From Gammaproteobacteria bacterium (lineage in GTDB: Bacteria; Pseudomonadota; Gammaproteobacteria; Steroidobacterales; Steroidobacteraceae), in assembly GCA_025355645.1 (NCBI GenBank), contig JANXZG010000066.1, forward strand, positions 1 to 53,865: a stretch of DNA of 53,865 nt, written 5' to 3'. A program made the translations under genes and the position numbers. Positions 45,968 to 53,865 of the stretch are shown here, in pieces. Position 1 is the stretch's first letter. Each line of letters begins with the position of its first letter. Below the pieces are notes generated by a model. It ran no database searches. It was not told the origin of the DNA and saw only the letters and a program-made list of their open reading frames with translations.

Positions 45968-47247
45968 GCGCGGCGCTGCAGAGCGACTCCCCCGTCAAGG
46001 CCAGCATACTCTCCCTTTCGGAGTTGCTGGCTTCGCTGGGCAGCGCGTTGAAAGGCTCCAGCAATTCATTCGCGCTGCTACTCGTAGATGTTGCCGATCT
46101 TCCCACCTTGCAGGCGCGGCTTGGATTTGAGCGCAGCGCGGTACTGCTGGAATCAATGGCCACGCATTTTGCCCTGGCCTTGGGTGCGCGCGGCACGGTG
46201 TTCAGATTCGGTGAGGGGCGATTCGCTATTCTGATCAGCGCAATCCGCAATCGGGGGCACGCGGTTCTTGCCGCAGAAAAAATAACTCGCGCCGCCGAAG
46301 AGGCGATGAATGACGCCGGGATCATTGTCGCACCTGACATAAACATTGGCATCGCGCTCTACCCACTTCAGGCTGCAGATGCCGAAACCCTGCTACGCAA
46401 GGCTCAGCTAGCCGGCGCAGCGGTACGCAAACGCCACTCGCGAATGCATGTGTTCGACGATAGCTGCTCATCCCAGATCCTCAAGCCTTGGGAGCTCGGC
46501 GATGCCTACGCCAGAGCACTTCGGTCGGGGGAACTCCAGGTTTTTTACCAGCCCAAGCTGCGCATCAGCGACGGGCGCGTGGTTGGGGTTGAGGCGCTGA
46601 TGCGCTGGCTCAAGGACGACCAGCCGGTGGCAACCCCCGATGAGTTTATTCCACTGGCGGAAGAAACCGGGCTGATACAGGACACCACCTGGTTTGTCCT
46701 AAGTAACTCGCTTCAGCAAGCTGCCACGTGGAAAGATCTTAGCGTCGCAGTGAACATTACGCCTGGCATGCTGCATCACCGCGATTTCCTCGAGATGATG
46801 CTAAGTGCCGTGTCGACCTGGAGTGTCAAGCGCGGTGCCCTGACGCTGGAGATCACCGAGGGCGCGCTGATCGCCGACTTCGCGCAGGCTACTGAGCGGC
46901 TTGCGAAATTGCGCGAGCTCGGCGTGCACATCTCGATCGACGACTTCGGCACCGGATATTCCTCACTGAGTTACTTCAAAAAAATCCCGGCAGATGAACT
47001 CAAGATAGACAAGTCCTTTGTTATGCGCATGCTCGAGGATCAATCAGATCAGCGTCTGGTCGAGACTATCATTAACCTCGCACGCCAATTCGCGCTGGAG
47101 GTGGTGGCAGAAGGCGTTGAGACACAGCAGGCACTCGACATGCTCGCCGGCATGGGTTGCCACTTTGCGCAGGGATATTTTTTCGCGCCCGCTCTGCATA
47201 AAGACCGGCTGCGGGCCTGGCTGCATGGCAAATATGGCCAAACTTAA
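45964..47247 (+). CDS. EAL domain c-di-GMP phosphodiesterase with degenerate GGDEF
   Basis: This 427-residue protein has an N-terminal GGDEF-like domain in which the signature reads RFGEGRFAI, so no cyclase activity is expected. The EAL domain looks active: YQPKLRISDGRVVGVEALMRW, NITPGML, LEITEGALI, IDDFGTGYSSLSYFKKIPADELKIDKSFV broken only by usual variation, and EVVAEGVET. It should cut c-di-GMP to pGpG in the cytosol. No transmembrane segment was seen. The start is the TTG at 45964 overlapping the HD-GYP stop; the open frame to 45904 lies inside that gene. Confidence 0.88.
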   Translation: MSAALQSDSPVKASILSLSELLASLGSALKGSSNSFALLLVDVADLPTLQARLGFERSAVLLESMATHFALALGARGTVFRFGEGRFAILISAIRNRGHAVLAAEKITRAAEEAMNDAGIIVAPDINIGIALYPLQAADAETLLRKAQLAGAAVRKRHSRMHVFDDSCSSQILKPWELGDAYARALRSGELQVFYQPKLRISDGRVVGVEALMRWLKDDQPVATPDEFIPLAEETGLIQDTTWFVLSNSLQQAATWKDLSVAVNITPGMLHHRDFLEMMLSAVSTWSVKRGALTLEITEGALIADFAQATERLAKLRELGVHISIDDFGTGYSSLSYFKKIPADELKIDKSFVMRMLEDQSDQRLVETIINLARQFALEVVAEGVETQQALDMLAGMGCHFAQGYFFAPALHKDRLRAWLHGKYGQT

Positions 47248-47327
47248 GCGTAGCGTTACCGACACTCCCGCAATGGCATATCGTTCTGAATCCGGTCAAA
47301 CTGTAATCATCCGTTGACTCAGCCGGA

Positions 47328-49133
47328 GTGTCCGTGGCCGCTTGCGCCGAACTCGCAGCCTTTCCCACGCTTGTTGCGACAGCCTCGTCCAATGCGATGC
47401 GCAACGAGCTCGTAGGCGACTGGATCCTGTGCTCCTTCGAGCGTTTTTACGCGGCATTCCGCAACCTGACCTGGCTTGCCAAAACCGCCTTCGAAACACG
47501 TGAACACCCGGCCGCGGTCGCAAACGCCAGGATGCGGTTGGGACTGTACGACAAGTTCATCCACGGGCTGGCAGACGAAATACTCGCCGCATACCCCGAG
47601 CTTGCGGGGCGAGAGGACCTGTGGGGCGCGGTCGAGGCGGCGTACCGACCGCAGGTCGATGGCCGTTACGAGGCCGATCTTGCGGTTGCCTACCTGAACT
47701 CCGTCATGCGCCGGGTCCGCTCGGGTGCATGGTGGCCGGTCGACTATGCGTTTGGCGAATTACGAAGGCCGGCCGCGCGCATCGAGGATGTCTCCATCGA
47801 CTTTCCGGGTGGCTGGCCTGTCAACGCTGCACTGGTACGCGAATTGCTGCGGGTCGGCGACCTGTCCACTCCTTTCCAGGACATCGAGCGCGATGCGCAA
47901 CTTATTGCAAACCGCTTGAACGAGTCGTTCGCGGATATTGCCGACCTCGAACTGGTGAAAATTGAAATGCTTCGCGGATGTTTTTTCCGCAATCGTGGCG
48001 CATACCTGGTCGGCAGGCTCGCGTTCAGGGACGGCCGCTACAAGCCGCTGGTTATCGCATTGCAGAACCGGCTGCAAGGAGTGATCGCCGGCGCGGTGCT
48101 GCTGACGGTTCCGCATGTCCACAACCTCTTCAGCTCCACGCAAGCTGCGTTCCAGGTCACAAACCTTCACTACCACGAGATCTCAGCATTCCTCTTCACC
48201 ATCATGCCAAGACGTCCGCTGGGGCTGCAGTACTCGACGATCGGATTTCATCATGTCAGCAAGGTGGCGATGATGACCGAGGTTACGCAACAGCTGATGC
48301 AGACCGGCGATACGCTCGACACCGCTCCAGGCTCACCTGGCACGGTAGCGATTGCATTCAGCGCACCCTGCCTTGCCTACATCCTCAAGGTCATACGGGA
48401 TCATCCAACCGATGGCTACAAATGGGAATCGTTCGCGGGCGCGGACGCGGTCCTCGATAAATACCGGGGCGTCCATGAAATCAACCGCACCGGCAGCATG
48501 CTCGATAACACAATCTACTATAACCTCAAGCTGGATCGCGGCTGGTTCCATCCACGGCTGCTGCAGGAACTGGTGACGGCGGCGGGCAATGCGGTGCGAC
48601 TGCAGGGGAAAGCGGTGGTGTTCAAGTACCTTGTCGTGCAGCGCACGCTGATGCCGCTAAATGTGTACCTGAAGGGTGCGGCACATGACAAGGCCTGCCG
48701 TGCCATCAGCAACCTCGGGCACTGCATCAAGAACAACGCCGCGGCAAACATATTCAATCGCGACTTCGATGCGCGCAACTACGGCGTCACTCGATATCTC
48801 AAGGTATATCTTTATGACTTCGACGCTGTCGAGGCGCTGACTGACGTCAAGGTCCGTACCAATACTGAGCGTGTCGACGGAGAGGAAGGAATTCCGGATT
48901 GGTATTTTGAGCCAGGGTTCGTGTTCTTGCCAGAGGAGATGGAATCGGGCCTCAGGGTCGAGGATCGAGAGCTACGGCGCGAATTTCGCGCCGCGCATGG
49001 CGACCTGATGACGGTGCGCTACTGGCAGGACATGCAGGCCGCGCACCGTGCGGGACAGATTCCCGGCATCCGCACTTACCCGGACAGCTGTTATCTTGAC
49101 AACTCTCCGTCGGGAATCATCGCTGACGAGTGA
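47328..49133 (+). CDS. Divergent AceK-family kinase/phosphatase paralog
   Basis: This 601-residue protein aligns over its length with AceK but is far more divergent than the aceK at 36.3-38.1 kb. Retained landmarks are FFRNRGAYLVGRL, AYILKVIRDHP (ATP-binding Lys), QRTLMPLNVYLKG, AAANIFNRDFDARNYGVTR (Asp kept, following Lys changed to Arg) and VYLYDFDAVEAL (metal Asp). The HDRVGRMADTQEF-like segment is replaced by HEINRTGSMLDNT. A kinase role with another target, or loss of the phosphatase half, is plausible. It follows the EAL gene in the same direction. Start GTG 47328 or ATG 47397. Confidence 0.82.
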   Translation: MSVAACAELAAFPTLVATASSNAMRNELVGDWILCSFERFYAAFRNLTWLAKTAFETREHPAAVANARMRLGLYDKFIHGLADEILAAYPELAGREDLWGAVEAAYRPQVDGRYEADLAVAYLNSVMRRVRSGAWWPVDYAFGELRRPAARIEDVSIDFPGGWPVNAALVRELLRVGDLSTPFQDIERDAQLIANRLNESFADIADLELVKIEMLRGCFFRNRGAYLVGRLAFRDGRYKPLVIALQNRLQGVIAGAVLLTVPHVHNLFSSTQAAFQVTNLHYHEISAFLFTIMPRRPLGLQYSTIGFHHVSKVAMMTEVTQQLMQTGDTLDTAPGSPGTVAIAFSAPCLAYILKVIRDHPTDGYKWESFAGADAVLDKYRGVHEINRTGSMLDNTIYYNLKLDRGWFHPRLLQELVTAAGNAVRLQGKAVVFKYLVVQRTLMPLNVYLKGAAHDKACRAISNLGHCIKNNAAANIFNRDFDARNYGVTRYLKVYLYDFDAVEALTDVKVRTNTERVDGEEGIPDWYFEPGFVFLPEEMESGLRVEDRELRREFRAAHGDLMTVRYWQDMQAAHRAGQIPGIRTYPDSCYLDNSPSGIIADE

Positions 49134-50438
49134 TTAGCCGGGCATGAACATGCGTACCGCGGCCGCGCCCATGACGATCGTCGCGACCCACCCGAGTATG
49201 ATGATCGGCCGGCTCGCCGTGAATTTCCCCATGATTGCCTTGCTCGAGACGATCAGGATGATCACGACCATCAGCGGCACGGCGACGATGCCATTGATGA
49301 TCGCGCTCCAAAAAAGTGCTCGCATTGGACTGATCGGCGAATACTGGATGATGAGCGCCAAAAGTACGCTGACGGCGATCACGCCATAGAACGCGCGGGC
49401 ATCAGCCGCCTTGCGCTCAAGTCCCCAGCTCCAGTCCATCGCCTCGGCGAGAGCGTAGGCGCTTGAGCCTGCCAGCACCGGGACGCCAATCATGCCAACG
49501 CCAATGATGCCGAGCGCAAACAACAGGAACGCGAAATTACCGGCGATCGGCCGTAGCGCGCTGGCTGCTTGCGCGGCGGTTTCAATCTGGGTAATCCCCG
49601 CCACGTTCAGCGTGAGAGCGGTCGCCAGGACGATGAAATACGCCGTGAGGTCCGAATAGAACATGCCACTCCAGGTATCCCAGCGAATCCGGCGAAGCTC
49701 CTTCGGCGCTTTTCGTGGATCATTTTTAAGCGGTGCAGCGACAGGTTTTGCCCGCATATCCTCGACTTCTTCGGATGCCTGCCAAAAGAACAGATACGGA
49801 CTGATCGTGGTTCCGAAAATGGCCACAACAACCATAGCGGCGGCGCCGTTCATCTTGAGCGTGGGCCAGAAAGTACGCAGGGCTACCTGGCCCCACGGAA
49901 CGTGGACGGTGAAAAGGACTGCTGCATAGGCGAGTAGCGACAGGGTCAGCCACTTCAGGATATTGACGTAGCGGTGATAGGGGATGAACACCTGCAGCAA
50001 TAGCGATGCAATGACAAAGAGCCCGGTCATCAAGTGGCGATGGATGCCGGTGACGAGTTCAGCGGATTCGCCCATCGCCGCAACATCGGCCGCGATGTTC
50101 AAGGTGTTGGCAATCAGCAATAGCACGACGACACCTTTCAGGATGGCCGGTGGATAAGCGGATTTGATATTGGCGGCAAGCCCCTTGCCTGTAACGCGAC
50201 CAATGCGTCCGCACATGGACTGAACCGCCGCCATCAGCGGAAAAGCTAACGGCATGGTCCATAGCATGTTGAGGCCGAATTGCGCGCCGGCTTGCGAATA
50301 GGTCGCGATACCGCTCGGATCATCGTCAGCGACGCCGGTGATCAGCCCGGGACCGACACGGGCGAGCGGATGGTCCTTCAGGCGCTTCCAAAGCGCGCCG
50401 AGTCGGGTCCGGCTTTTTGGGTCATGCGGCAAAGTCAT
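49134..50438 (-). CDS. Divergent Nramp-like metal ion transporter
   Basis: This 434-residue integral membrane protein has about 11 helices in the Nramp (SLC11) arrangement. Helix 1 carries DDDPSGIATYSQAGAQFG where Nramps have DPGN. Helix 6 carries FGTTISPYLFFWQAS where they have a MPH motif. These changes at metal-coordinating positions are typical of Nramp-related subfamilies with altered ion preference, so manganese/iron transport should not be assumed. Helices such as VVVLLLIANTLNIAADVAAMGES are well conserved. Its stop directly abuts the stop of the AceK paralog. Confidence 0.85.
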   Translation of the reverse strand: MTLPHDPKSRTRLGALWKRLKDHPLARVGPGLITGVADDDPSGIATYSQAGAQFGLNMLWTMPLAFPLMAAVQSMCGRIGRVTGKGLAANIKSAYPPAILKGVVVLLLIANTLNIAADVAAMGESAELVTGIHRHLMTGLFVIASLLLQVFIPYHRYVNILKWLTLSLLAYAAVLFTVHVPWGQVALRTFWPTLKMNGAAAMVVVAIFGTTISPYLFFWQASEEVEDMRAKPVAAPLKNDPRKAPKELRRIRWDTWSGMFYSDLTAYFIVLATALTLNVAGITQIETAAQAASALRPIAGNFAFLLFALGIIGVGMIGVPVLAGSSAYALAEAMDWSWGLERKAADARAFYGVIAVSVLLALIIQYSPISPMRALFWSAIINGIVAVPLMVVIILIVSSKAIMGKFTASRPIIILGWVATIVMGAAAVRMFMPG

Positions 50439-50863
50439 ACGCGGAATGTCCCCTCGTTATGCCCGGAGTCTAGCAGGCGTCTATGAAAGCAGTCTGCTAT
50501 GCCCCGTTCCTGAGGCAGTTCATAACATACGCCGCGCATTATTTTCCGCCACCCATCGATCGGCGCAGCAAACTCCTCGCTCTTTCGCGGCATTTGCGTT
50601 CGCGCATCCGGATCAGTGAGCTGGTGGTAGAGAAAAAATCCAGGTCACAAGGTCATCCCGTGAGACTGGAACTTTTATCTTGTCAGCATTCTTTGCCGGC
50701 GATCCTTCGCGAACCTAGCAACCATCGCCGATTTTTCTCCATACTGCGTGGAAATTCGACCAATATCTCCACTGCAGCCCGGCAAGATCACAGCTCCATG
50801 TGCGCTCTGCTCCTATCCGCGGTAGAGTCGAGAGTGCGAATACCGTTTTTTGTGGGCAATAAC
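50439..50863. other. Long leader before the M28 peptidase gene
   Basis: The peptidase frame stays open upstream to 50483, but the extra residues show no family resemblance and precede the signal peptide, so they are treated as non-coding. No RNA gene or recognisable repeat was found. Confidence 0.4.
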
Positions 50864-52477
50864 ATGAAAACATTGATCGATTTCGTAACGCCACTGTTTC
50901 CCGGACTGGCGCTCCTCCTCGCCAGCAGCCCCGGGTTCGCCGCATCGGCACCCGAAAAACTCTCGCCTGAGGCCAAGCAATGGTGGGCCGATATCTCTGC
51001 CATCGCGGATGACAGCACCGAGGGCAGACAGACCGGATCACGCGGTTATCTGCGTGCCGCCGATTACGTCATATCACGATTCAAGGCCGAAGGACTGAAG
51101 CCCGCCGGAGTCGACGGTTACCTTCAGCCAATCGGCTTCGAGCAGCAGATTGTCGATCAGTCAGCGTCGAGCGCGTATCTGACCTCCGCGGACGGAACGG
51201 TAGCCTCGCTGCATGTTGGGGAGGATATGATCATCGCGGCGGGCGGCGGACCGCGGCCTGCACACGTGGAGGCGCCGCTCGTGTTCGTAGGCTACGGCCT
51301 GCACCTGCCCGAACGGGGACATGATGATTTCGCAGGCGTTGACTTAAAAGGCAAGATTGCCGTCGTACTCAGCGGCGGCCCGGCAGACATCGCCGGGACG
51401 ATCAAGGCGAACGCACGCTTCACGCGTGCCGAGCTGCTGGGTCAAATGGGTGCCATAGGGTTTATCAGCCTTACAACACCGAATCAGACCGAGATCCCCT
51501 GGGTTCGTCAGAAAGTGCTCGCTCGGCAGCCAGGCATGTACCTCGCAGATCCGGACTTGCGCAACACGCCGGACGGCTTTTTTGCGGCAAGCGTTGACGC
51601 TGAAAAAGCGGACCTGCTGTTCAAGGGCTCGGGCCATACCTTTGCCGAACTCTGCGCCATTGCGGACTCGTCTGGAAACCTGCCGCAAGTAACAATTCCG
51701 CAGCAATTGCGGGCAACCATATCCGCCAGTCATGAACACCTGAGCTCACCCAATCTGGTTGCAATGCTCGCAGGAAGCGATCCCCGATTGGCTTCGGAAT
51801 TCATTGCGATATCAGCTCACCTTGACCACCTCGGCGTTGCCGCGCCGGCCGATGGGGGCCAGATCTTCAGCGGTGCAATGGATGATGCTTCGGGAGTTGC
51901 GGCGGTGCTCGACATCGCGCATCGAATGAAAAAAGCAGTGCACCGTCCACGCCGTTCGATTCTGTTCGTGATCTTCACAGCAGAAGAGAAAGGCCTGCTG
52001 GGATCGCACTACTATGCAATGCGTTCTACGGTACCCAAGGGTTCGATCGTGGCGGAACTGAACTACGACATGCCCTTGCCTCTATGGCCCTTGAAGAGCG
52101 TGCTCGCGCAGGGCGATGGGGAGAGCACCCTGGGCGCCGACGCCCGTGCTGTTGCCCATGATAGCGGCCTTACCCTGATTGCCGATCCGCTGCCGGATCG
52201 CAACAGTTTCATCCGCACGGACCAGTTCAGTTTCGTGCGCGAGGGCATTCCCTCGCTTGCCTTCAAGTTCGGCTTTGCAAAAGACACGCCAGAGTTTCAG
52301 ATAGAGCATGAATGGCGCGCGACACGCTATCACTCACCGAATGACAACTTGCAACAGCCCGGCGTTCTGAAAAACGAGGCGGTGAAGCTCGATGCGTTTG
52401 TCGCCGGGATTGCTCTCAGGGTCGCCAACGCTGATGCGCGCCCCGAGTGGCTACCGACCAGCATTTTTCGCAAATAA
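50864..52477 (+). CDS. Exported M28 family zinc aminopeptidase with PA domain
   Basis: This 537-residue protein has a signal peptide (about 1-26, FPGLALLLASSPGFAAS). An inserted PA domain (LVFVGYGLHLPERGHDDFAGVDLKGKIAVVL) precedes the M28 catalytic part. Zinc ligands are visible in AISAHLDHLG, MDDASGVAAVLD, FTAEEKGLLGS, LNYDMP and RYHSPNDN. Family members are periplasmic or secreted aminopeptidases. The ATG at 50864 is chosen because it gives the signal peptide. It converges with the dienelactone hydrolase-like gene, 8 bp apart. Confidence 0.9.
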   Translation: MKTLIDFVTPLFPGLALLLASSPGFAASAPEKLSPEAKQWWADISAIADDSTEGRQTGSRGYLRAADYVISRFKAEGLKPAGVDGYLQPIGFEQQIVDQSASSAYLTSADGTVASLHVGEDMIIAAGGGPRPAHVEAPLVFVGYGLHLPERGHDDFAGVDLKGKIAVVLSGGPADIAGTIKANARFTRAELLGQMGAIGFISLTTPNQTEIPWVRQKVLARQPGMYLADPDLRNTPDGFFAASVDAEKADLLFKGSGHTFAELCAIADSSGNLPQVTIPQQLRATISASHEHLSSPNLVAMLAGSDPRLASEFIAISAHLDHLGVAAPADGGQIFSGAMDDASGVAAVLDIAHRMKKAVHRPRRSILFVIFTAEEKGLLGSHYYAMRSTVPKGSIVAELNYDMPLPLWPLKSVLAQGDGESTLGADARAVAHDSGLTLIADPLPDRNSFIRTDQFSFVREGIPSLAFKFGFAKDTPEFQIEHEWRATRYHSPNDNLQQPGVLKNEAVKLDAFVAGIALRVANADARPEWLPTSIFRK

Positions 52478-52485
52478 GGCGAAAT

Positions 52486-53355
52486 TTATGTCAGCGAGTT
52501 ACTGAACAGCACCAGCATGCGACTCCAGGCCTTCTCGGCCTGATCGTGGTTATAGACGCTCCCGTCGATCGGGCACCAACCGTGCTGGGTGCCCGCATAA
52601 ACCTCGATCTCCGCGGGCAGATTCGCCTTCGCGAAAGAATCTCGCAGCACATTCTTGCTGTCCGGTTCTTTCGTGTCGTCACTCTCGGCGATGGCTATTA
52701 AGTAGTGTGCCTTCATCCGCGGAATAAGCAGGTGGGGACTGTCGGGCTTGTCGGTGACGAGCCCGCCACCATGGAAGGTGGCCCCTGCACCGATGCGGTC
52801 GGGGACAGCGGCCGCGGTGCGCATGACCAAGGGACCGCCCATGCAGTAACCCGTGGTACCCATTTTTCGCTTCCTGTCGACGGACGCCTGACTGTCTAAA
52901 AATGCGAGGAATGCCTTGGCATCGATCACCACTGTCTCTGGAGTCAGCGAGCCCATTAGCGCCATCAGGGCTTGGCGAGTCGCAGGATCGTTGAAATCCG
53001 GATGTTCAGGCGCAGTCGGCGCCTTCTTTTGGCGATAGAAAGGATTAACCACCAGCACCGAGTAGCCGGCTTCGGCCAGCCGCGTGGCCATTTGCCTGAA
53101 GGCCGGGCGCAGCCCAAAAATATCAGGCCAGATCAGCACGCCCGGATGCTTGCCAGTTGCCGGATGCACGGAATACGCATCCGCATTTCCGTCCGGGGTC
53201 TTTATCTGAACTTCCGAGCCCGTGGTATCGGCGGCATTGGCAAGCCGCGGCAACGCCGTGGCCAATCCTGCGCCAATGGCCATCGCACCAAACTGCCTGC
53301 GAGTCAGCTCGGTCGAGCACTGCGCGAATCCATCCATGTCATCGAGTTCACACAT
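52486..53355 (-). CDS. Tat-exported dienelactone hydrolase family protein
   Basis: This 289-residue alpha/beta hydrolase has a twin-arginine signal (TRRQFGAMAIGAGLATALP, about 18-36). The fold shows VLIWPDIFGLRPAFRQMATRLA, the nucleophile region TTGYCMGGPLVM with Cys as in dienelactone hydrolases, and a late GTQHGWCP His. Substrate is unknown; the family includes carboxymethylenebutenolidases. The start at 53355 is used; the frame is open to 53526 but that portion lacks features. A later Met (53337) is also possible. Confidence 0.87.
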   Translation of the reverse strand: MCELDDMDGFAQCSTELTRRQFGAMAIGAGLATALPRLANAADTTGSEVQIKTPDGNADAYSVHPATGKHPGVLIWPDIFGLRPAFRQMATRLAEAGYSVLVVNPFYRQKKAPTAPEHPDFNDPATRQALMALMGSLTPETVVIDAKAFLAFLDSQASVDRKRKMGTTGYCMGGPLVMRTAAAVPDRIGAGATFHGGGLVTDKPDSPHLLIPRMKAHYLIAIAESDDTKEPDSKNVLRDSFAKANLPAEIEVYAGTQHGWCPIDGSVYNHDQAEKAWSRMLVLFSNSLT

Positions 53356-53517
53356 AACTGGTACCCGTCGGTGTCGATGGTTGAACGACCCTGCCCTATG
53401 TCTGGAAGCATAGATCATCTTCCAACGGAATGCCCGCTGCCCACCAGCTTCGCACGCTTCAGTCGGCACGGTAGCTTTGGTAAAGGCCATTGAGCGCGGG
53501 GGTGATAGCTCGCAATA

Positions 53518-53790
53518 ATGCGGCATCGTCAGGCCCTAGTGTTCGCGCACCGGAGACTATCGCGGCTACACCAGGCGCCTCTTCAACGGGTATTCCCCAA
53601 ACGTCAAGAAAGGCTGGGTCGCATTGCCGTCGTCGACTGGCTGACCGGCCTGATCGGCCTGATCGGCATCACCTCGTTGGCGATCCTTTTTACATGGAAG
53701 GTCAGCAACCCGTTATTGATTGCCGTCGCCGCCGCGGTGGGCTTGGTTGCATTTCCAATCCTGCACCCCGCCTGGGTGATGGTCAGGTAA
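53518..53790 (+). CDS. Small membrane protein or fragment of a chromate-transporter-like gene
   Basis: The last 50 residues hold two hydrophobic helices (WLTGLIGLIGITSLAILF and PLLIAVAAAVGLVAFPIL) linked by TWKVSN, which resembles the C-terminal end of ChrA-type chromate transporters. The first 40 residues are Arg-rich and look non-coding. A GTC/GTT-region start near 53629 is not standard, so this may be a relic of a deleted transporter gene. I cannot separate that from a genuine small protein. Confidence 0.4.
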   Translation: MRHRQALVFAHRRLSRLHQAPLQRVFPKRQERLGRIAVVDWLTGLIGLIGITSLAILFTWKVSNPLLIAVAAAVGLVAFPILHPAWVMVR

Positions 53791-53812
53791 CGCCAGCGTC
53801 GGTCGGCCCCGC

Positions 53813-53865
53813 TTAGTCCCGGGTCCACGCTGGCTGGAATGCCTGTATGCGAGCGATCTCAGCCG
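53813..53865 (-). CDS. C-terminal end of a gene running off the window
   Basis: On the minus strand a frame enters from the window edge and ends with TAA at 53813-53815, reading AEIARIQAFQPAWTRD. Only 16 residues are visible, too few for identification. It looks like a natural C-terminus, but chance is possible. Confidence 0.3.
   Translation of the reverse strand, partial: AEIARIQAFQPAWTRD

Overview
The window is a GC-rich chromosomal segment of a gammaproteobacterium. Three things point there: the ubiH-pepP-ygfB / zapA-ssrS-fau neighbourhood, the rplM-rpsI operon with a tRNA-Gln, and an aceBAK glyoxylate operon divergent from a DUF3612-type regulator. A CRP-family regulator resembling Xanthomonas Clp and a TldD/PmbA pair suggest the Xanthomonadales / Nevskiales / Steroidobacterales side of the class. 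That placement is inferred from protein character; no database search was run.

Layout. 1-2.3 kb (minus): ubiH (partial), pepP, a UPF0149 protein. 2.3-5.1 kb (plus): zapB-like, zapA, 6S RNA, fau, an EVE-domain protein, a 21-residue lysine-rich mini-gene with its own promoter and terminator, and rpiA. 5.1-6.5 kb (minus): tRNA-Gln, rpsI, rplM. 6.6-9.6 kb: coq7 and a Clp-like regulator (plus), rpe and djlA (minus). 9.7-15.6 kb: purC, pmbA, darP, purE, purK, then an ExeA-like AAA ATPase fused to an FHA domain. 15.7-16.8 kb: a secreted YadA-head-like protein with an S74 autochaperone domain. 17.1-27.8 kb (minus): a tightly packed run of holA, nadD, rsfS, rlmH, maf, rng, yhdP, nitrilase and tldD. 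27.9-31.6 kb: enoyl-CoA hydratase, a DUF1348 protein and a Fur-box-controlled feoA-feoB-small membrane protein operon.

31.6-34.4 kb is the clearest accessory region. Near-identical inverted repeats of about 15 bp bound 2.77 kb carrying a decayed C-terminus paralogous to the S74 protein at 15.7 kb and a large PQQ-like putative lipoprotein. No transposase is visible. 34.4-43.5 kb: HIT hydrolase, proline iminopeptidase, GNAT acetyltransferase, aceB-aceA-aceK with the divergent regulator, and an aldo/keto reductase. 43.5-53.8 kb: a small exported protein, a multiply broken membrane-protein gene, an HD-GYP/EAL pair that probably handles cyclic-di-GMP, a second, divergent AceK-family protein, a divergent Nramp-like transporter, an M28 peptidase, a Tat-exported dienelactone hydrolase-like protein and edge fragments.

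Working themes are nucleotide and purine synthesis (purC, purE, purK), ribosome biogenesis (rpsI, rplM, rsfS, rlmH, rng), ubiquinone synthesis (ubiH, coq7), the glyoxylate bypass with its regulator, and ferrous iron uptake. The most unusual items are the AceK paralog beside the c-di-GMP genes, the inverted-repeat island with its S74 relic, the AAA-FHA fusion in the purEK operon, the lysine-rich mini-gene, and two promoters so close to their ATG that the transcripts should be leaderless.
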